Assembly: GCF_014805685.1 (NCBI RefSeq)
Contig: NC_060885.1
Span: 24,809,632-24,873,631, forward strand
Origin: Silurus meridionalis
Lineage: Eukaryota > Chordata > Actinopteri > Siluriformes > Siluridae
Reading direction: 5' to 3'
Length of the DNA: 64,000 bases
Position numbers and translations under genes: made by a program. The stretch's first letter is position 1. The number at the start of each line of letters is the position of its first letter. Shown piece by piece: positions 35,110-47,051 of the stretch. The notes under the pieces were generated by a model. That model was not told the DNA's origin. It did not search any database and was given only the letters and a program-made list of their open reading frames with translations.

Positions 35110-35195
35110 ATCAACACAGTATCTGTGTAAAGCTGCTTTGAGACAATGTTCATTGTTGAAAGCGCTATACAAATAAAAATTAATTGAATCAAAAG
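35110..35195 (+). repeat. SINE-like 3' tail
   Basis: TAAAGCTGCTTTGAGACAAT, followed by AAAGCGCTATACAAATAAAA, a tail shared with many fish SINE/LINE copies and present inverted at 10533-10620. Confidence 0.6.
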
Positions 35196-35607
35196 GCTAC
35201 CTGAGAGTTTTTTCAAAATCCAAACACTGTATGTAAAAGAGAAAACATAACAGTAATTAACAATGTTCTGCAATAGTATTTAATTATGCAATTGAACAGC
35301 AAGGCTTTTTTTGTTCATTGAGGGTATTGAAGAATGTTAAGATGGTTGGAAAGGTATCTCATACAATTACTTTAAATACATTTAAGCTGAATGAATTCTT
35401 AATAGCTGTATGAGTTCTATGGAAGCAGGGGCCTGTTTATACACTGGTTTGTGAATAAAGGGCTGAGCCATGGAAAGTGATTGATAAGGATCCCACATCT
35501 GTGTAAAATAAACAATATTCTGTGTTTTGTGTAAAGAAGCAAGGGTAATTTGGGGAAAGACTAGTACCATAATGCCATTCTTGGTCGGGGTCTGACTGTG
35601 TATATAT

Positions 35608-35713
<106 letters not shown>

Positions 35714-35723
35714 TTATTTATTA

Positions 35724-36426
<703 letters not shown>

Positions 36427-36469
36427 ATTATTCATATTTAATATTCAATTGCTTAGTATAAACAGACAA

Positions 36470-36975
36470 TGGATTATTTGTATAGGAGAGCAGCAGATGC
36501 CTTTAAGACAGGAGTCGGAGCATCAGAGCAAAGACTACATTCTTTCTCCATAGCATTCTTCTACTGCCAGCTGAGGAACATTATAACACCTACAACAGAG
36601 AGGTGTTGGCTCTACTATAAATGGTACAAACTCGTTACTTGGACACATACCGCTCCAGCCACAGGTTAACCAGGAATGCACAGAATTTAGCATCTGTGGG
36701 CCAAGAACTAGTGCACCAACCTGCTGACTGATGTGTACCCATTTGTATCTTCATGCACCACATGTGCCCAATTCATGGTCCTTCAATCATTACCAGCATG
36801 AACACTTATGCCAGTACCCACACCATAGCGACCATGGCCCCACCTGCAGTATACTTCATCACAAATCTTCCTGAATCATGCAACAAAACTAACATCATTG
36901 TAATAATTGACCAGTTGGAAATTTCCCCACTGTGAGATGAATAAAGGTATATCTTATCTTATCTTATCTTTTAAG
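36470..36975 (+). mobile_element. 3' end of a 5'-truncated LINE
   Basis: The segment ends CCCCACTGTGAGATGAATAA AGG followed by TATCT-type repeats (about 36950-36972), a common fish LINE ending. The upstream 450 bases have no intact frame. Clade not certain (L2/CR1/Rex-like). Confidence 0.55.
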
Positions 36976-37412
36976 TCACTATGCCTGCTAAGATTACCCA
37001 CATCTTTTGACAATGTAGAACTGTTGTTTTATCATGTGTTGTGAAATTTCAGAATCTTGAAAAACATTGTAAGTTACAGTGGCATACAATTCACATCAAA
37101 ATGGTTAAACTTTATGAAAAAAATTAAGGAATGATTGTAATCTTAATATTTTATTTTCTGTCACAAAGGAATGGGAAAGTTAAAAGAGAAAATCAGCCCC
37201 CTCCTCAAAACATCCTCTGAAGAATCCAGATAGATTTGTCCCAGTTTCTTCTATGGGAAGAGTACACCCAGAATTCTGTACTTCCAATGAAAACACATCA
37301 CAATCAACCCAGGTACACAGTGTAATTGATTACCATGGACTTCAGACAGAAACCATTTTGTAAGAAAACGGATAAATCAGCTATACAAGACCCTGAAGTA
37401 AATCAACAAGGT

Positions 37413-37598
37413 CATGTATAACCTCAAATTGCCATAAAACTAATAGCACATTCAAATTATAATGCATTAAATGCAATACACCTCTACCAGAACTAATTGA
37501 CATTCCCCCTCCTCCGTCTGGCATTTAACGAATTGCATTTAACGCATTATACTTTGAATGTGCTTGAATTAGTTTTATGGCAATTTGAGGTTATATAT
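37413..37598. repeat. Imperfect inverted repeat, MITE-like
   Basis: Left arm 37413-37477 (contains AACCTCAAATTGCCATAAAA) and right arm 37532-37598 are inverted copies with small differences, around a 54-base loop. No coding potential is seen. Confidence 0.75.
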
Positions 37599-37625
37599 GA
37601 TATTGTGATTTGTGGTGAGAGTAGT

Positions 37626-37729
37626 AATTTTCTTTCTAGTCCTTCCACTAGGACAATCATTTGGGCATTCTGAATAGACATTCAGAATGCCCAAATGATT
37701 GTCCTAGTGGAAGGACTAGAAAGAAAATT
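37626..37729. repeat. Near-perfect palindrome: 50-bp arms, 4-base spacer
   Basis: 37626-37675 and 37680-37729 are exact reverse complements over 50 bases around the spacer AGAC. Outer bases do not extend the match. It begins 28 bases after the imperfect inverted repeat. Confidence 0.95.
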
Positions 37730-38141
37730 GTTCCCTGTGTCAACCAGGTTTCCTAAAACACACTGCAGCCTACAAGTATAGCAGACATGGACTGTAGACA
37801 CATTCACACAATACCATTCCTCTGATTTCAAATCACACACACTTTTGTAATCACATATACCTTAAACTTAGAATACATCCTTCTACGCCTTACTTTGTAA
37901 AATGTTATTTTGGTTTTGACTTTGTTCTCCTTCTTGTTTCTGGATTTTGCCAGAAAAAAGTATTCCTCTTTGCTGATTGCTTGATCATTGTCTGGTTTTG
38001 GATAAAGATTTTAAGCTTTTTGCCAGCCCCTGTAAAGAGAAAACCTCTAAATCTGTATTTCCATTTGTTTTTGCCTCTATCTAATAAATACTGTAATTTC
38101 ATATTCGTACCCCTATCATCTTCTTCTTTCGGCTGCTCCCA

Positions 38142-39836
38142 TTAGGGGTTGCCACAGCGAATCATCTGTCTCCATACCACCCTGTCCTCTACATCTAGCT
38201 CTTTCACACCAACTACCTGCATGTCTTCCCTCACCACATCCATGAACTTTCTCCTTGGCCTTCCTCTTTTCCTAATTCTTGGTGGCTCCATCCTCAGCAT
38301 TCTTCTACCAATATAACTCATGTCTCTCCTCTGCACATGTCCAAACCATCTCAATCTCGCTTCCCTCACCTTGTCACCAAAACGTCCTACATTGTCTGTC
38401 CATTTAATGAACTCATTTCTAATCTTGTCCACCCTCGTCACTCCCAATGAAAACCTTAACAACTTCAGCTCTGCTTTTTTCAGCTCCGCCTCCTGTCTTT
38501 TACTCAGTGCCACTGTCTCTAATCCATACAACATTGCAGGTCTCACCACAGTCCTATAAACTTTCCCTTTCATTCTTGCAGATACCCTACTATCACAAAT
38601 CACTCCTGTCACTCTTCTCCACCCACTTCACCCTGCCTGCACTCTTTTCGTCACTTTTCTAACACACTCTCCATTACTTTGCACTGTTGACCCCAGGTAC
38701 CTAAACTTCTCCACCTTCTCCACCTCTTCTCCCTGCAACCGCCCCACTCCACTGCCCTCTGTCTTACTCCTACTGACTTTCATTCCCCTTCTCTCCAGCG
38801 CATACCTCCACCCCTCCAGGCTCTTCTCAACCTGCTCACTACTCTCACCACAAATCACAATATCATCCGCAAACATCATAGTCAAGGAAAACTCCTGTCT
38901 GACCTTGTATGTCAACCTGTCCATCACCACTGCAAACAGGAAAGGGCTCAGGGCCGATCCTTGATGCAGTCCGCCCATCACCTTTAACCAGTTTGTCGTT
39001 CCTACTGCACACTTCACTGCTGTCACATTGTCCTCATACATGTCCTGCACTACCCTCACATACTTCTCTGACACCCCTGACTTACGCTTTCTCTAAATTC
39101 ACAAAACGCAATGCAATTCCTTCTGTCTTTCTCTATACTTCTCCATCAAAATTCTCAAAGCAAATAAGGCATCTGTGGTGCTCTTTCTCTGCATGAAACC
39201 ATACTGCTGCTCACAGATGGTCACTTCTTTTCCCAGCCTGGCTTCCACTACTCTTTCCCATAACGTCATGGTGTGACTGATCAACTTAATTCCCCTGTAG
39301 TTACTGCAGGTCTGCACATCTCCCTTATTCCTAAAGATTGGTACCAGCACACTCCTTCTCCATTCCTCAGGCATTTTCTCACCTTCCAGAATCTTGTTAA
39401 ACAATCTGGTTAAAAACTCCACTGCCATCTCTCCTAAACATCTCCATGCTTCTACCGGTATGTCATCTGGTCCAACCGACTTTCCACTCTTCATCATCTT
39501 AATCGCTGCTCTCACTTCCTCCTTACTAATCCTATCCACTTCCTTCTTCACCAACTCCACACCACCCAACCTTCTCTCTCTCTCATTTTCCTCATTCATC
39601 AGCTGCTCAAAATACTCCCTCCAACTTCTCAACACACTCTCCTCACTAGTCAACACATTTCCATCTCCATCCTTTATTGCTCTAACCTGCAGCACATCCT
39701 TCCCAGCTCGGTCTCTCTGCCTGGCCAATCGGTGAAAAAAATCCTTTTCTCCTTTCTTAGTGTCCAACCTCTCATACAGCTCCTCATATGCCTTTTCCTT
39801 GGCTTTCACCACGTCCCTCTTTACCTTATGCCGCAT
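38142..39836 (-). pseudogene. RTE reverse transcriptase and C-terminal region, three broken frames
   Basis: 39836-39099 carries the fingers (MMKSGKSVGPDDIPVEAWR, NYRGIKLISHTMTLWERVV, QYGFMQRKSTTDALF). 39074-38628 carries GLHQGSALSPFLFAVVMD and the catalytic box MMFADDIVICG. 38612-38142 has the C-terminal LRWFGHVQRRDMSYIGRR region. The three pieces are in different frames, separated by short shifts near 39080 and 38620. The active-site Asp pair is present, but the protein cannot be made as one chain. Confidence 0.85.
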
Positions 39837-40087
39837 CTCCTTGTACTCCTGCCTACTTTTCTCATCACTCTGTCGATCCCACTTCTGTTTTGCTAACCTC
39901 TTTCCACCACCATGTCTCTTTTTCTACCTTTTCAATTTCCAGATGTCATACCAAGTACTTTTCTAGCTGCTTCCCTCATCAGTCCTGCAGTAGTTACCCA
40001 ATCATCCAGCACCTCTTCACCACCACAGAGCCCCTGTCTGACCTCTTCCCTGAACCTCACACTACCGTCTTCCTCCTTCAGTTTCCA

Positions 40088-40468
40088 CTATCTTATTCTT
40101 CTCTCAGTCCTCACTCTCCTCCTCTTCTTCTTCACCTCCAAAACCATCCTACAGACCACCATCCGATGCTGTCTAGCTACACTGTCCCCCGCCAACACCT
40201 TACAGTCTCCAATCTCCTTCAGGCTGCATCTCCTACATAGAACATAGTCCACCTGTGTGCACCTTCCTCCACTCTTATACGTCCATAGCCTATGATCCTC
40301 CTTCTTCTTAAAATACGTATTCACCACTGCCATTTCCATCCTTTTAGCAAAATCTACCACCATCTGCCCTTCCACATTCCTCTCCTTAAAACCATACCTA
40401 CCCATCACCTCCTCATCACCTCTGTTCCCTTCACCTACATGCCCATTAAAGTCTGCCCCAATCACCAA
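40088..40468 (-). pseudogene. RTE endonuclease fragment
   Basis: Open frame with the APE-type endonuclease signature IGADFNGHVG and SGGRCTQVDYVLCRR, followed by a conserved RQHRMVVCRM (the His of the catalytic H site). The upstream catalytic parts lie in other frames (40.5-40.7 kb). Confidence 0.8.
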
Positions 40469-41062
40469 TCATTCATTCCTAGGTACACCATCTACCACTT
40501 CATCTAATTCACTCCAGAATCTTTCCTTCTCTTCCATCTCACAACCCACATAGGCACATCATCCCTTCATCTTCCAGCTTCACGTTCATCACCCTATCAG
40601 AAACTTTCTTCACCTCCACTACACTCTTACTGTACTCTTCCTTCAGGTTTACCCCTGCACCATTTCTCTTTCCATCCACACCATGATAGAACAGTTTGAA
40701 CCCACCTCTAATGTTCCTGGCCGTACTCCCTTTCCACTTGGTCTCCTAAACACACAACATATCTACCAACATTTAAAGTACCAACCCAAACCTCCACTCT
40801 CCTTTCCCTGCCATCTCTGTAGACGTCTTCCTCCTCTCCTTTTCCTCCTTCGGCCAACAGTAGCCCAATTTCCACCAGTAGCCAGTTGGCCAACGATACC
40901 TGTGGCGGTCGTTGTTAACCCAGGCCTTGACCGATCCAGTATTAAATACTTATTTGTGATCCGCATATTCGATTTGGCACGTTTTACGCTGGATGCCCTT
41001 CCTAACGCAACCCTCCCCATTTATCCGGGCTTGGGACCGGCACTGAGAGTGGCTGGGGTTGG

Positions 41063-41134
41063 TTCCCTGACCGGGGGTCGAACCTGGGCCGCAGCAGTGA
41101 GAGCGCCGCATCCTAACCACTAGACCACCAGGGA
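41063..41134 (-). tRNA. tRNA-Glu(CTC)-like sequence, probably pseudogene or SINE head
   Basis: On the minus strand, 72 bases fold as a tRNA: acceptor TCCCTGG ... TCAGGGA, discriminator A, A-box TGGTCTAGTGG, anticodon loop CTCTCAC (anticodon CTC, Glu) and B-box GGTTCGACCCC. The anticodon stem uses two G-U pairs and the T stem has an A-C mismatch, so function is doubtful. No T-run terminator follows; the sequence passes straight into the RTE-like leader. A SINE-type fusion or a LINE joined to a tRNA gene are both possible. Confidence 0.65.
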
Positions 41135-41215
41135 ACCAACTGCTCAAGCTGTATAATTGTCAGGCTGGATAAGGGCGTCTGCCAAAGACCATAAATGTGA
41201 AATGTAAATGTATTG
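41135..41215 (+). repeat. SINE-type tail fragment
   Basis: Contains CTGGATAAGGGCGTCTGCCA and a run of AAATGTGAAATGTAAATG, a common 3' tail of fish SINEs. It lies immediately upstream of the tRNA-like sequence, in the opposite sense. Confidence 0.6.
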
Positions 41216-41388
41216 ATGCGCTGAAGATAAAATGTATATTAAATACAATTTCTTGATAAGAAAGACAAAATCAGACATCATAATTTTTCCATAATGGTAA
41301 ATTATTGACACTATCTGACAAGTGTACATTAAACTAAATTCAATTCTCTAACTTGCTGAAAGCAAATTCGGTCTTTCAAACTTTTTAT

Positions 41389-43125
41389 GCTTCTTCGTCT
41401 TCTTCTTCTTTTGGCTGCTTTCATTAGGGTCGCCACAGCGGAAGATACCCCCCTGTCCTCTACATCTGCCTCTTTCAAACCAACTACCTGCATATCTTCC
41501 CTCACTACATCCATAAACCTCCTCCTTATCCTTCCTCTTTACCTCCTTCCTGGTAGCTCCATCCTCAGCATTCTCCTACCAATATACCCCATGTCCCTCC
41601 TCTGCACATGTCCAAACCATCTCAATCTCGCCTCCCTCACCTTGTCTCCAAAATGTCCTACATGCGCTGTCCCTCTAATAAAGTAAATTCTAATCCTGTC
41701 CATCCTTGTCACTCCCAGCGAAAACCTCAACATCTTCAGCTCTGCTACCTCAAACTCCAACTCCTGTCTTTTAGTCAATGCCACTGTCTCTAAACCATAC
41801 ATCATCACAGGTCTCACCACAGTCCTATAAACTTTTTTTTCACTCTTGCAGATACCCTTCTATCACAAATCATTCCTGCCACTCCTCTTCACCCACTCCT
41901 CCCTATCTTTTTTCTTAAATTCTCTAAGACATTTCCCATTACTTTGCATGTTGACCCCAGGTACTTAAACTCCTCCACCTTCACCACCTCTTCTTCTTAC
42001 AACCGCATGTCATCTGGTCCAACCGACTTTCCACTCATTATGCTCATAATCGCTGCTCTCACTTCGTCCTTACTAATCTTATCCACTTCCTTCTTCACCT
42101 TCTTCACCCCTTACAAACCTTTCTCTTTCATTTTCCTAATTCATCAGCTGCTAAAAATACCACCTCCATCTTTTCAACACACTCTACTCACTAGTCAACA
42201 CATTTCCATCAGCATCTTTTTTTGCTCTAACTTGCAGCACATCCTTCCCAGCTAGGTCTCTCTGCCTGGCCATTTCTTTCCTCTTTCCTTAGTGTCCAAC
42301 TTCTCATTCAGCTCCTAATTTGCCTTTTTCTTAAGCTTTTGCCACATCCCTCTTTACCTGTTACCTGATCTACTACTTTCTGCCCTTCCACATTCCTCTC
42401 CTTAAGGCCATACCTACCCATCACCTCTTCATCACCTCTGTTTCCTCCACCAACATGGCCATTGAAGTCTGCTCCAATCACCAATCTTTCTTTCCTAGGT
42501 ACACCTTCTACCACCTCATCTAACTTAGTCCAGAATTTTTTCTTCTCCTCCATCTCACAACCCACTTAATCATCACCCCTTCAACTTCCAGCTTTATAAT
42601 TATCACTCTATCAGAAACTCTCTTCACCTCCACTACACTCTTATTGTACTCTTCCTTCAGTATCACCGCTACAAAATTTCTCTTTCCATCCACACCATGA
42701 CAAGAACAATTTAAACCCACCTTCAATGTTCCTGGCCTTACTCCATTTCCACTTGGTCTTCTTAACACACAACATATCTAACAGAGCATATCATAACAGA
42801 GCTACCTCTCTCCCTTTACCAGTCATAGTACCAACATTTAAAGTAACCTCCTAACCTCCACTCTCCTACACGTCTCCTTTTCCTGCTGTCTCTGTAGATG
42901 TCTTCCTCCTCTCCTTCTCCTCCTTCAGCCAACAGTAGCCCAATTTCCACCGGTACCCGGTTGGCTAACGATACCTGTGGCGGTCATTGGTAACCCAGGC
43001 ATCGACCGATCCGGTATGAAAATCTGGTTCGTTATCTGCATATTCGATTTGGTACATGTTTTACGCTAAATGACCTTCCAAACACAACCCTCCCCATTTA
43101 TCTGAGTTTGGGACCGGCACTAAGT
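41389..43125 (-). mobile_element. Second RTE-like copy, internally deleted
   Basis: It has the same 5' leader (near 43110-42940) and the same 3' end (41389-41440) as the 38-41 kb copy. It keeps parts of the endonuclease (42565-42308, IGADFNGHVGGGNRGDEEVM), the RT fingers region (about 42000-42260) and the C-terminal part (41820-41539, LRWFGHVQRRDMGYIGRR), but the catalytic RT core is missing between. More decayed than copy one; its 5' end continues with its own leader to about 43125 and lacks the tRNA-like part. Confidence 0.8.
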
Positions 43126-43339
43126 GCACTGGCTTGTGCAATCCTAATGGTTGGGTTAAATTCTGTCTTTCAGATTGACATGCCAAATTGTCTGCACAGT
43201 ATATTACTTGTGTATGTGGTGTATTCATGACTCTGTGCTGTTTAATGCTCTTAAAGAACTATATGAATTTAATAATTGAATTTGACAGGTAAATCTTGTG
43301 TTTAAATTTAATTGATTTTCATAATGATCTATATAATTA

Positions 43340-44240
43340 CGGTACTTTACATTACTTCACTTTTCCACATTTTGCTATATTTCAAAATGGGTCAAATTCA
43401 TTATACAATAATCATAACATAAACAATACCCCATAATGACAATGTGAAAGTAGTTTGATTGAAATCTTTGCAAATGTATAAAAAATACAAAATGAGGAAA
43501 AAAAATCACATGGACATAAGTATTCACAGCCTTTGCTTAATACTTTGTTAAAGCACCTTTGGCACCAATTACAGCCTCAAGTTTTTTGAGTAGGATGCCA
43601 CAAGCTTGGCACATTTACTTTTGGGTTTCACTCATTCTTCTTTGCAGAACCTTCTTTGCTGTCATGTGCCTTTTTTTTGAGGAGTGGCTTCCGTCTGGCC
43701 ACTCTACTATACAGGCCTTATTGGTGGAGTGCTGCAGAGATGGTTGTTCTGCTGAAAGGTTCTCCTCTCTCCAGAGATAAATGCTGGAGCTCTTTCAGAG
43801 TGACCATCGGGTTCTTGGTCACCTCCCGGACTAAGGCTCTTCTCCCCCGAGTTTGGCTAGGCGGCCCGCTCTAGGAAGAGTCCTGGTGGTTTAAAAATTC
43901 TATCCGTCCCATTTACGAATTATGGAGGCCACTGTGCTCATTTGGACATCCAATGCTGCAGAGATTTTTCTGTACCCTTCCCCAGATCTATGCCTCGATA
44001 CAATCCTGTCTCAGAGGTCAACAGACAATTCCTTGGACTTCATGACTTGTAGAGTATCAAGTTGTAGAAACATCTCAAGGATAATCAGTGGAACCAGGAT
44101 GCATCTGAGCTCAATTTTGAGATTCATGGCAAAAGCTTTTTTTTTAAATAAATATGCAAAGATTTTGAACAAACTTCTTTCACATTGTCATTATGGGGTA
44201 TTGTTTGTAGAATGATGAGAAAAATAACCAATTTAATCAA
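43340..44240 (-). mobile_element. Decayed Tc1-like transposon
   Basis: Ends share inverted motifs (AACAATACCCCATAATGACA at about 43425 and its inverse at about 44190). The interior, such as TATTCACAGCCTTTGCTTAA and GGCACCAATTACAGCCTCAA, is the antisense of a Tc1-type transposase. No long frame remains. Confidence 0.7.
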
Positions 44241-44429
44241 TTTTTCAAATAATTTTGATCAAAGTCAGATTATACAATCTAGTATTAGACATTTAAGAAA
44301 ATAGATTATATTTATTAAATTATGTTTATATTGCTTATTTATTAATTAAGGTCTAACTGTCCCATTCGGAACAAAAAAGCAATATCTAAAATTTTTTTTA
44401 AATAGTTTCCCCTGTATACATTTATAAAA

Positions 44430-44690
44430 AATACTTTACATGGACTCTATACGGACTCTATATGACTTTTCCAGACATATGTGGCTCTTCCCCAATCTGT
44501 TACCACAAAGGTGGAGGCCCATACTTGTATGGGACGCCTATGAATTTTCCCTTTGGGAGCTAAGAGATCCAAACCTGTTCCAAAATTATGATGACCTCTC
44601 TGCCCAAAGCAAGCTCCAAGAAAATGGTTTACATGTGATGGAGTGTAACTTGTGGTGTATTATAGCGTTCTGATCTCAGTCCTGTTGAAC
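44430..44690 (+). mobile_element. Tc1-like transposase remnant
   Basis: The last part (TCTGATCTCAGTCCTGTTGA ACACC) matches the region around the conserved Pro-Asp-Leu...Pro-x-Glu block of fish Tc1-type transposases, heavily decayed. It runs straight into the telomere-like tract. Confidence 0.4.
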
Positions 44691-44722
44691 ACCCTAACCC
44701 CAACCCTAACCCTTACCCTACA
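44689..44722. repeat. Degenerate telomere-like (CCCTAA)n tract
   Basis: About five imperfect units (ACCCTAACCCCAACCCTAAC and on). Short and internal, so an interstitial tract rather than a chromosome end. Confidence 0.7.
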
Positions 44723-44815
44723 TCACTACCTGACTTTACTAACAACCTATTGCTAAATCAACCACATTGTGTTGTCTTGAAAGGGGAGTTAACCTTTAAG
44801 TATTCGGTTTGCATA

Positions 44816-44940
44816 TGTTATTTAATATTCTCAGGTTTCATTTGTAAAATATAATTGGATGATGTCACTTCCTGTTTGGTCACTTCCTGTTTGAGCCCTT
44901 CCTGCTAGTTTTCCGGTTCAGCATGTAAAACAAGAAGAAA
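44816..44940 (+). repeat. Left LTR part of the BEL/Pao element
   Basis: Starts TGTTATTTAATATTCTCAGG and ends AACAAGAAGAAA. It differs from the right copy by a few bases and one 2-base indel. The right copy seems to go on as LTR to about 54110, so the left LTR may be shortened at its inner side. Confidence 0.75.
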
Positions 44941-44965
44941 ATGAACACTATAGTGAAAAGGCAAG

Positions 44966-45600
44966 TTGATGTTTGAGGTGATAAATATAGCAACGAGCAG
45001 CAAGTCGTCTGTGTGCAGCGCTAGGAGCAGCAAGTCGTTTGTGTGCAGTGCTAGGAGCAGGAAGTCGTCTGTGTGCAGCGCTAGGAGTAGCAGGTCATGT
45101 GCTTCATCAGCAAGCGCAGCTCCTGCCCGAGCCAGAGCCGAAGCCGCGTGAGAGCGACATATGCCAACCAAGAAGCTGAAAATGGAAAGGGCTACATGAG
45201 AAGCTCAAAATCAGCTGGAAACAGTTAGAATTAACACAGAGTTGGAAATGTTAACGCTACAAAGAGAATCTGATGCAGCCTCAATGGAGGCACAAGTGCT
45301 AGAAGATGCTGAACTAGCAATGCATGCTGAAGCTAGCTCTGAATCGAAGAATGTCAGAATTGAATGTACCAGTGAATGTCAATTCTCAAACCAACCTTCA
45401 GGGTTTGCCTTCATTTCCAAACTTATCAGCCTTAACTGTCGCTCCTCCAGTCCACACTGACTCACAAAACATAACATCGCAGAGCTTCATAACATGGAAC
45501 TCACCTGTAAAAACCTGTCTATTAACAACAAGCCAAAGAGTGAGAAAACAGATATCATGCATCTACCTGCACCAAACTTACCTGATGTGCCTGCAAGTGG
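44966..45600 (+). pseudogene. BEL gag N-terminal part with 30-bp tandem repeats
   Basis: Encodes a Ser/Arg-rich start with the repeated decapeptide SSKSSVCSAR (three 30-bp units at 44996-45085 and a partial fourth), then an Ala/Arg-rich charged region (SASAAPARARAEAA), followed by stops. BEL-type Gag proteins have this kind of N-terminus. It is cut off by the LINE insertion near 45612. Confidence 0.65.
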
Positions 45601-45618
45601 GATGAGACATGGGACAGC

Positions 45619-46719
45619 ATGGGGGCGCCGGTGCAGCAGCATGGCGGCCGTTCAGCTGCTGTTTGGAATGTATGGAATGTATGGAATGAATGGAATGAAT
45701 GGAAGTATGTAAATAAGGACATTTACCCCCAGAGACTGGTTTATTCAAGAACTGAACTTTTGGCTCTAAGGAAGAATGGTGCTGGATTAAAACACAACAT
45801 TCCTTCTGAAGTAAAAAAGCGATACAGGGGCACCCGTGCTGGAGCAAAGCTAAAGGCGAGAGCTAAAGCCAAACGGGAACGTCGGCAGAAATACAAGCCA
45901 CCTATTCCATCTGTGATTATGGGGAACGTTAATTCACTGTCCAACAAGTCAGATGAACTCTTCGCATTGGTGAGGAGCCAACGAATCTACCGGGAGAGCT
46001 GCCTAATCATGCTAACGGAGACCTGGCTAACAGCTAACATACCGGATTGCATTGTGGATTTACCCGGCTTCTCCACGGTGCGTGCGGACAGAAACACTGC
46101 AGCATGTGGCAAGAGTAAAGGTGGTGGCCTCATATTGTACATAAACAATAGGTGGTGCAACCCCGGACATTTCACAGTAAAAACAACAATCTGCTCCAAA
46201 GACTGTGAGCTGCTAGCCGTTAGCATCCGGCCTTACTACCTACCTCGGGAGTTTACGCAGGTCCTGGCTGTCTGTGTTTACATCCCACCAGGAGCGCACG
46301 TGGAAACAGCGCTGGAGACTGTGGTCGCGGCAGTAACAGACCTTCAATCCCGGCATCCTCAGGCAGTTGTGGTGATTTCAGGGGACTTTAATCACATCAC
46401 TCTGGACTCATCACTGCCATCCATGTGTCAATACGTGGATTGTACTACACGCGGCAACAACACAATCGACCTACTCTATGCCAACATCGAGGATGCATAC
46501 AAAGCCACGCCCCTTCCCCCTCTCGGCAAATCAGATCACATACTGATCTCTACATCCCAGGTACACACCCTGGTGAGGAGAGAGCCTCCATCAACCAGAA
46601 TAGTAAGGAGGTGGACACCAGAGGCGGAGGAGGAGCTTAGAGACTGTTTTGACAGCACAGACTGGGCGTGCTATTGGACCACCACGGTGAGGACATCGAG
46701 CAAGCGTCACAGTGTCTGA
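45619..46719 (+). pseudogene. LINE endonuclease region
   Basis: 366-codon frame. A basic N-terminal stretch (KLKARAKAKRERRQK) leads into an APE-type endonuclease: MGNVNSLSNKSDEL (first Asn), MLTETWL (Glu), VVISGDFNHI (Asp, Asn), TIDLLYAN, and LGKSDHILI (final Asp-His). All main catalytic motifs are visible. The frame ends at 46719, shortly after a shift near 46670, before the RT; the link region continues in other frames (46668-47137). Confidence 0.85.
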
Positions 46720-47051
46720 CAGACTATATCCATTTCTGTTTAGATATTGTGATGCCCACAAGGGCTGTGTGCTGTTATGTAAATAACAAACCTTGGATCA
46801 CCAGAGAGACGAAGGAGGTCCTGAACAGGAAAAAAAGAGCCTACAAAGAAAAGAATCTGGAAAAGAAAAAGCTGTTCAAGCTGAGTTGAGGTGCTGTCTG
46901 AGAAGCTCTAGAGAAAACTACAAAGCTAAGATAGAGGGGAAATTGAAAACAAACAATATAAAAGAAGTGTGGGATGGAATGAAAACAATTACTGGGTGTA
47001 AAAAAGGGGCTGCATCGGGAGGAGACAGTGTGGAGCGAGCCAATGATCTAA

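Larger units (their letters stand above)
38118..41062 (-). mobile_element. RTE-like non-LTR retrotransposon, near full length, dead
   Basis: Read from 41062 down to 38118, it has a 5' leader (motif CCGGATAAATGGGGAGGGTT in minus orientation), an endonuclease part, a reverse transcriptase part, a C-terminal part and a short CTT/AAG-type 3' tail. Length of about 2.95 kb fits the compact RTE clade. Several frameshifts break the single expected frame. A second copy lies at 41389-43125, and a 3' end at 16089-16183. The 5' end abuts a tRNA-Glu-like sequence. Confidence 0.85.

Noticed and set aside
37626..37729. Palindrome as a microRNA precursor
   Set aside because: Perfect 50-bp arms with a 4-base loop are unlike typical animal miRNA hairpins, which have bulges and larger loops. 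Kept only as an unexplained structure.
41063..41134. Functional single-copy tRNA-Glu gene
   Set aside because: T-stem mismatch, weak anticodon stem, no T-run terminator and direct fusion to a retrotransposon leader argue for a pseudogene or SINE-type head; kept as tRNA-like with reduced confidence.
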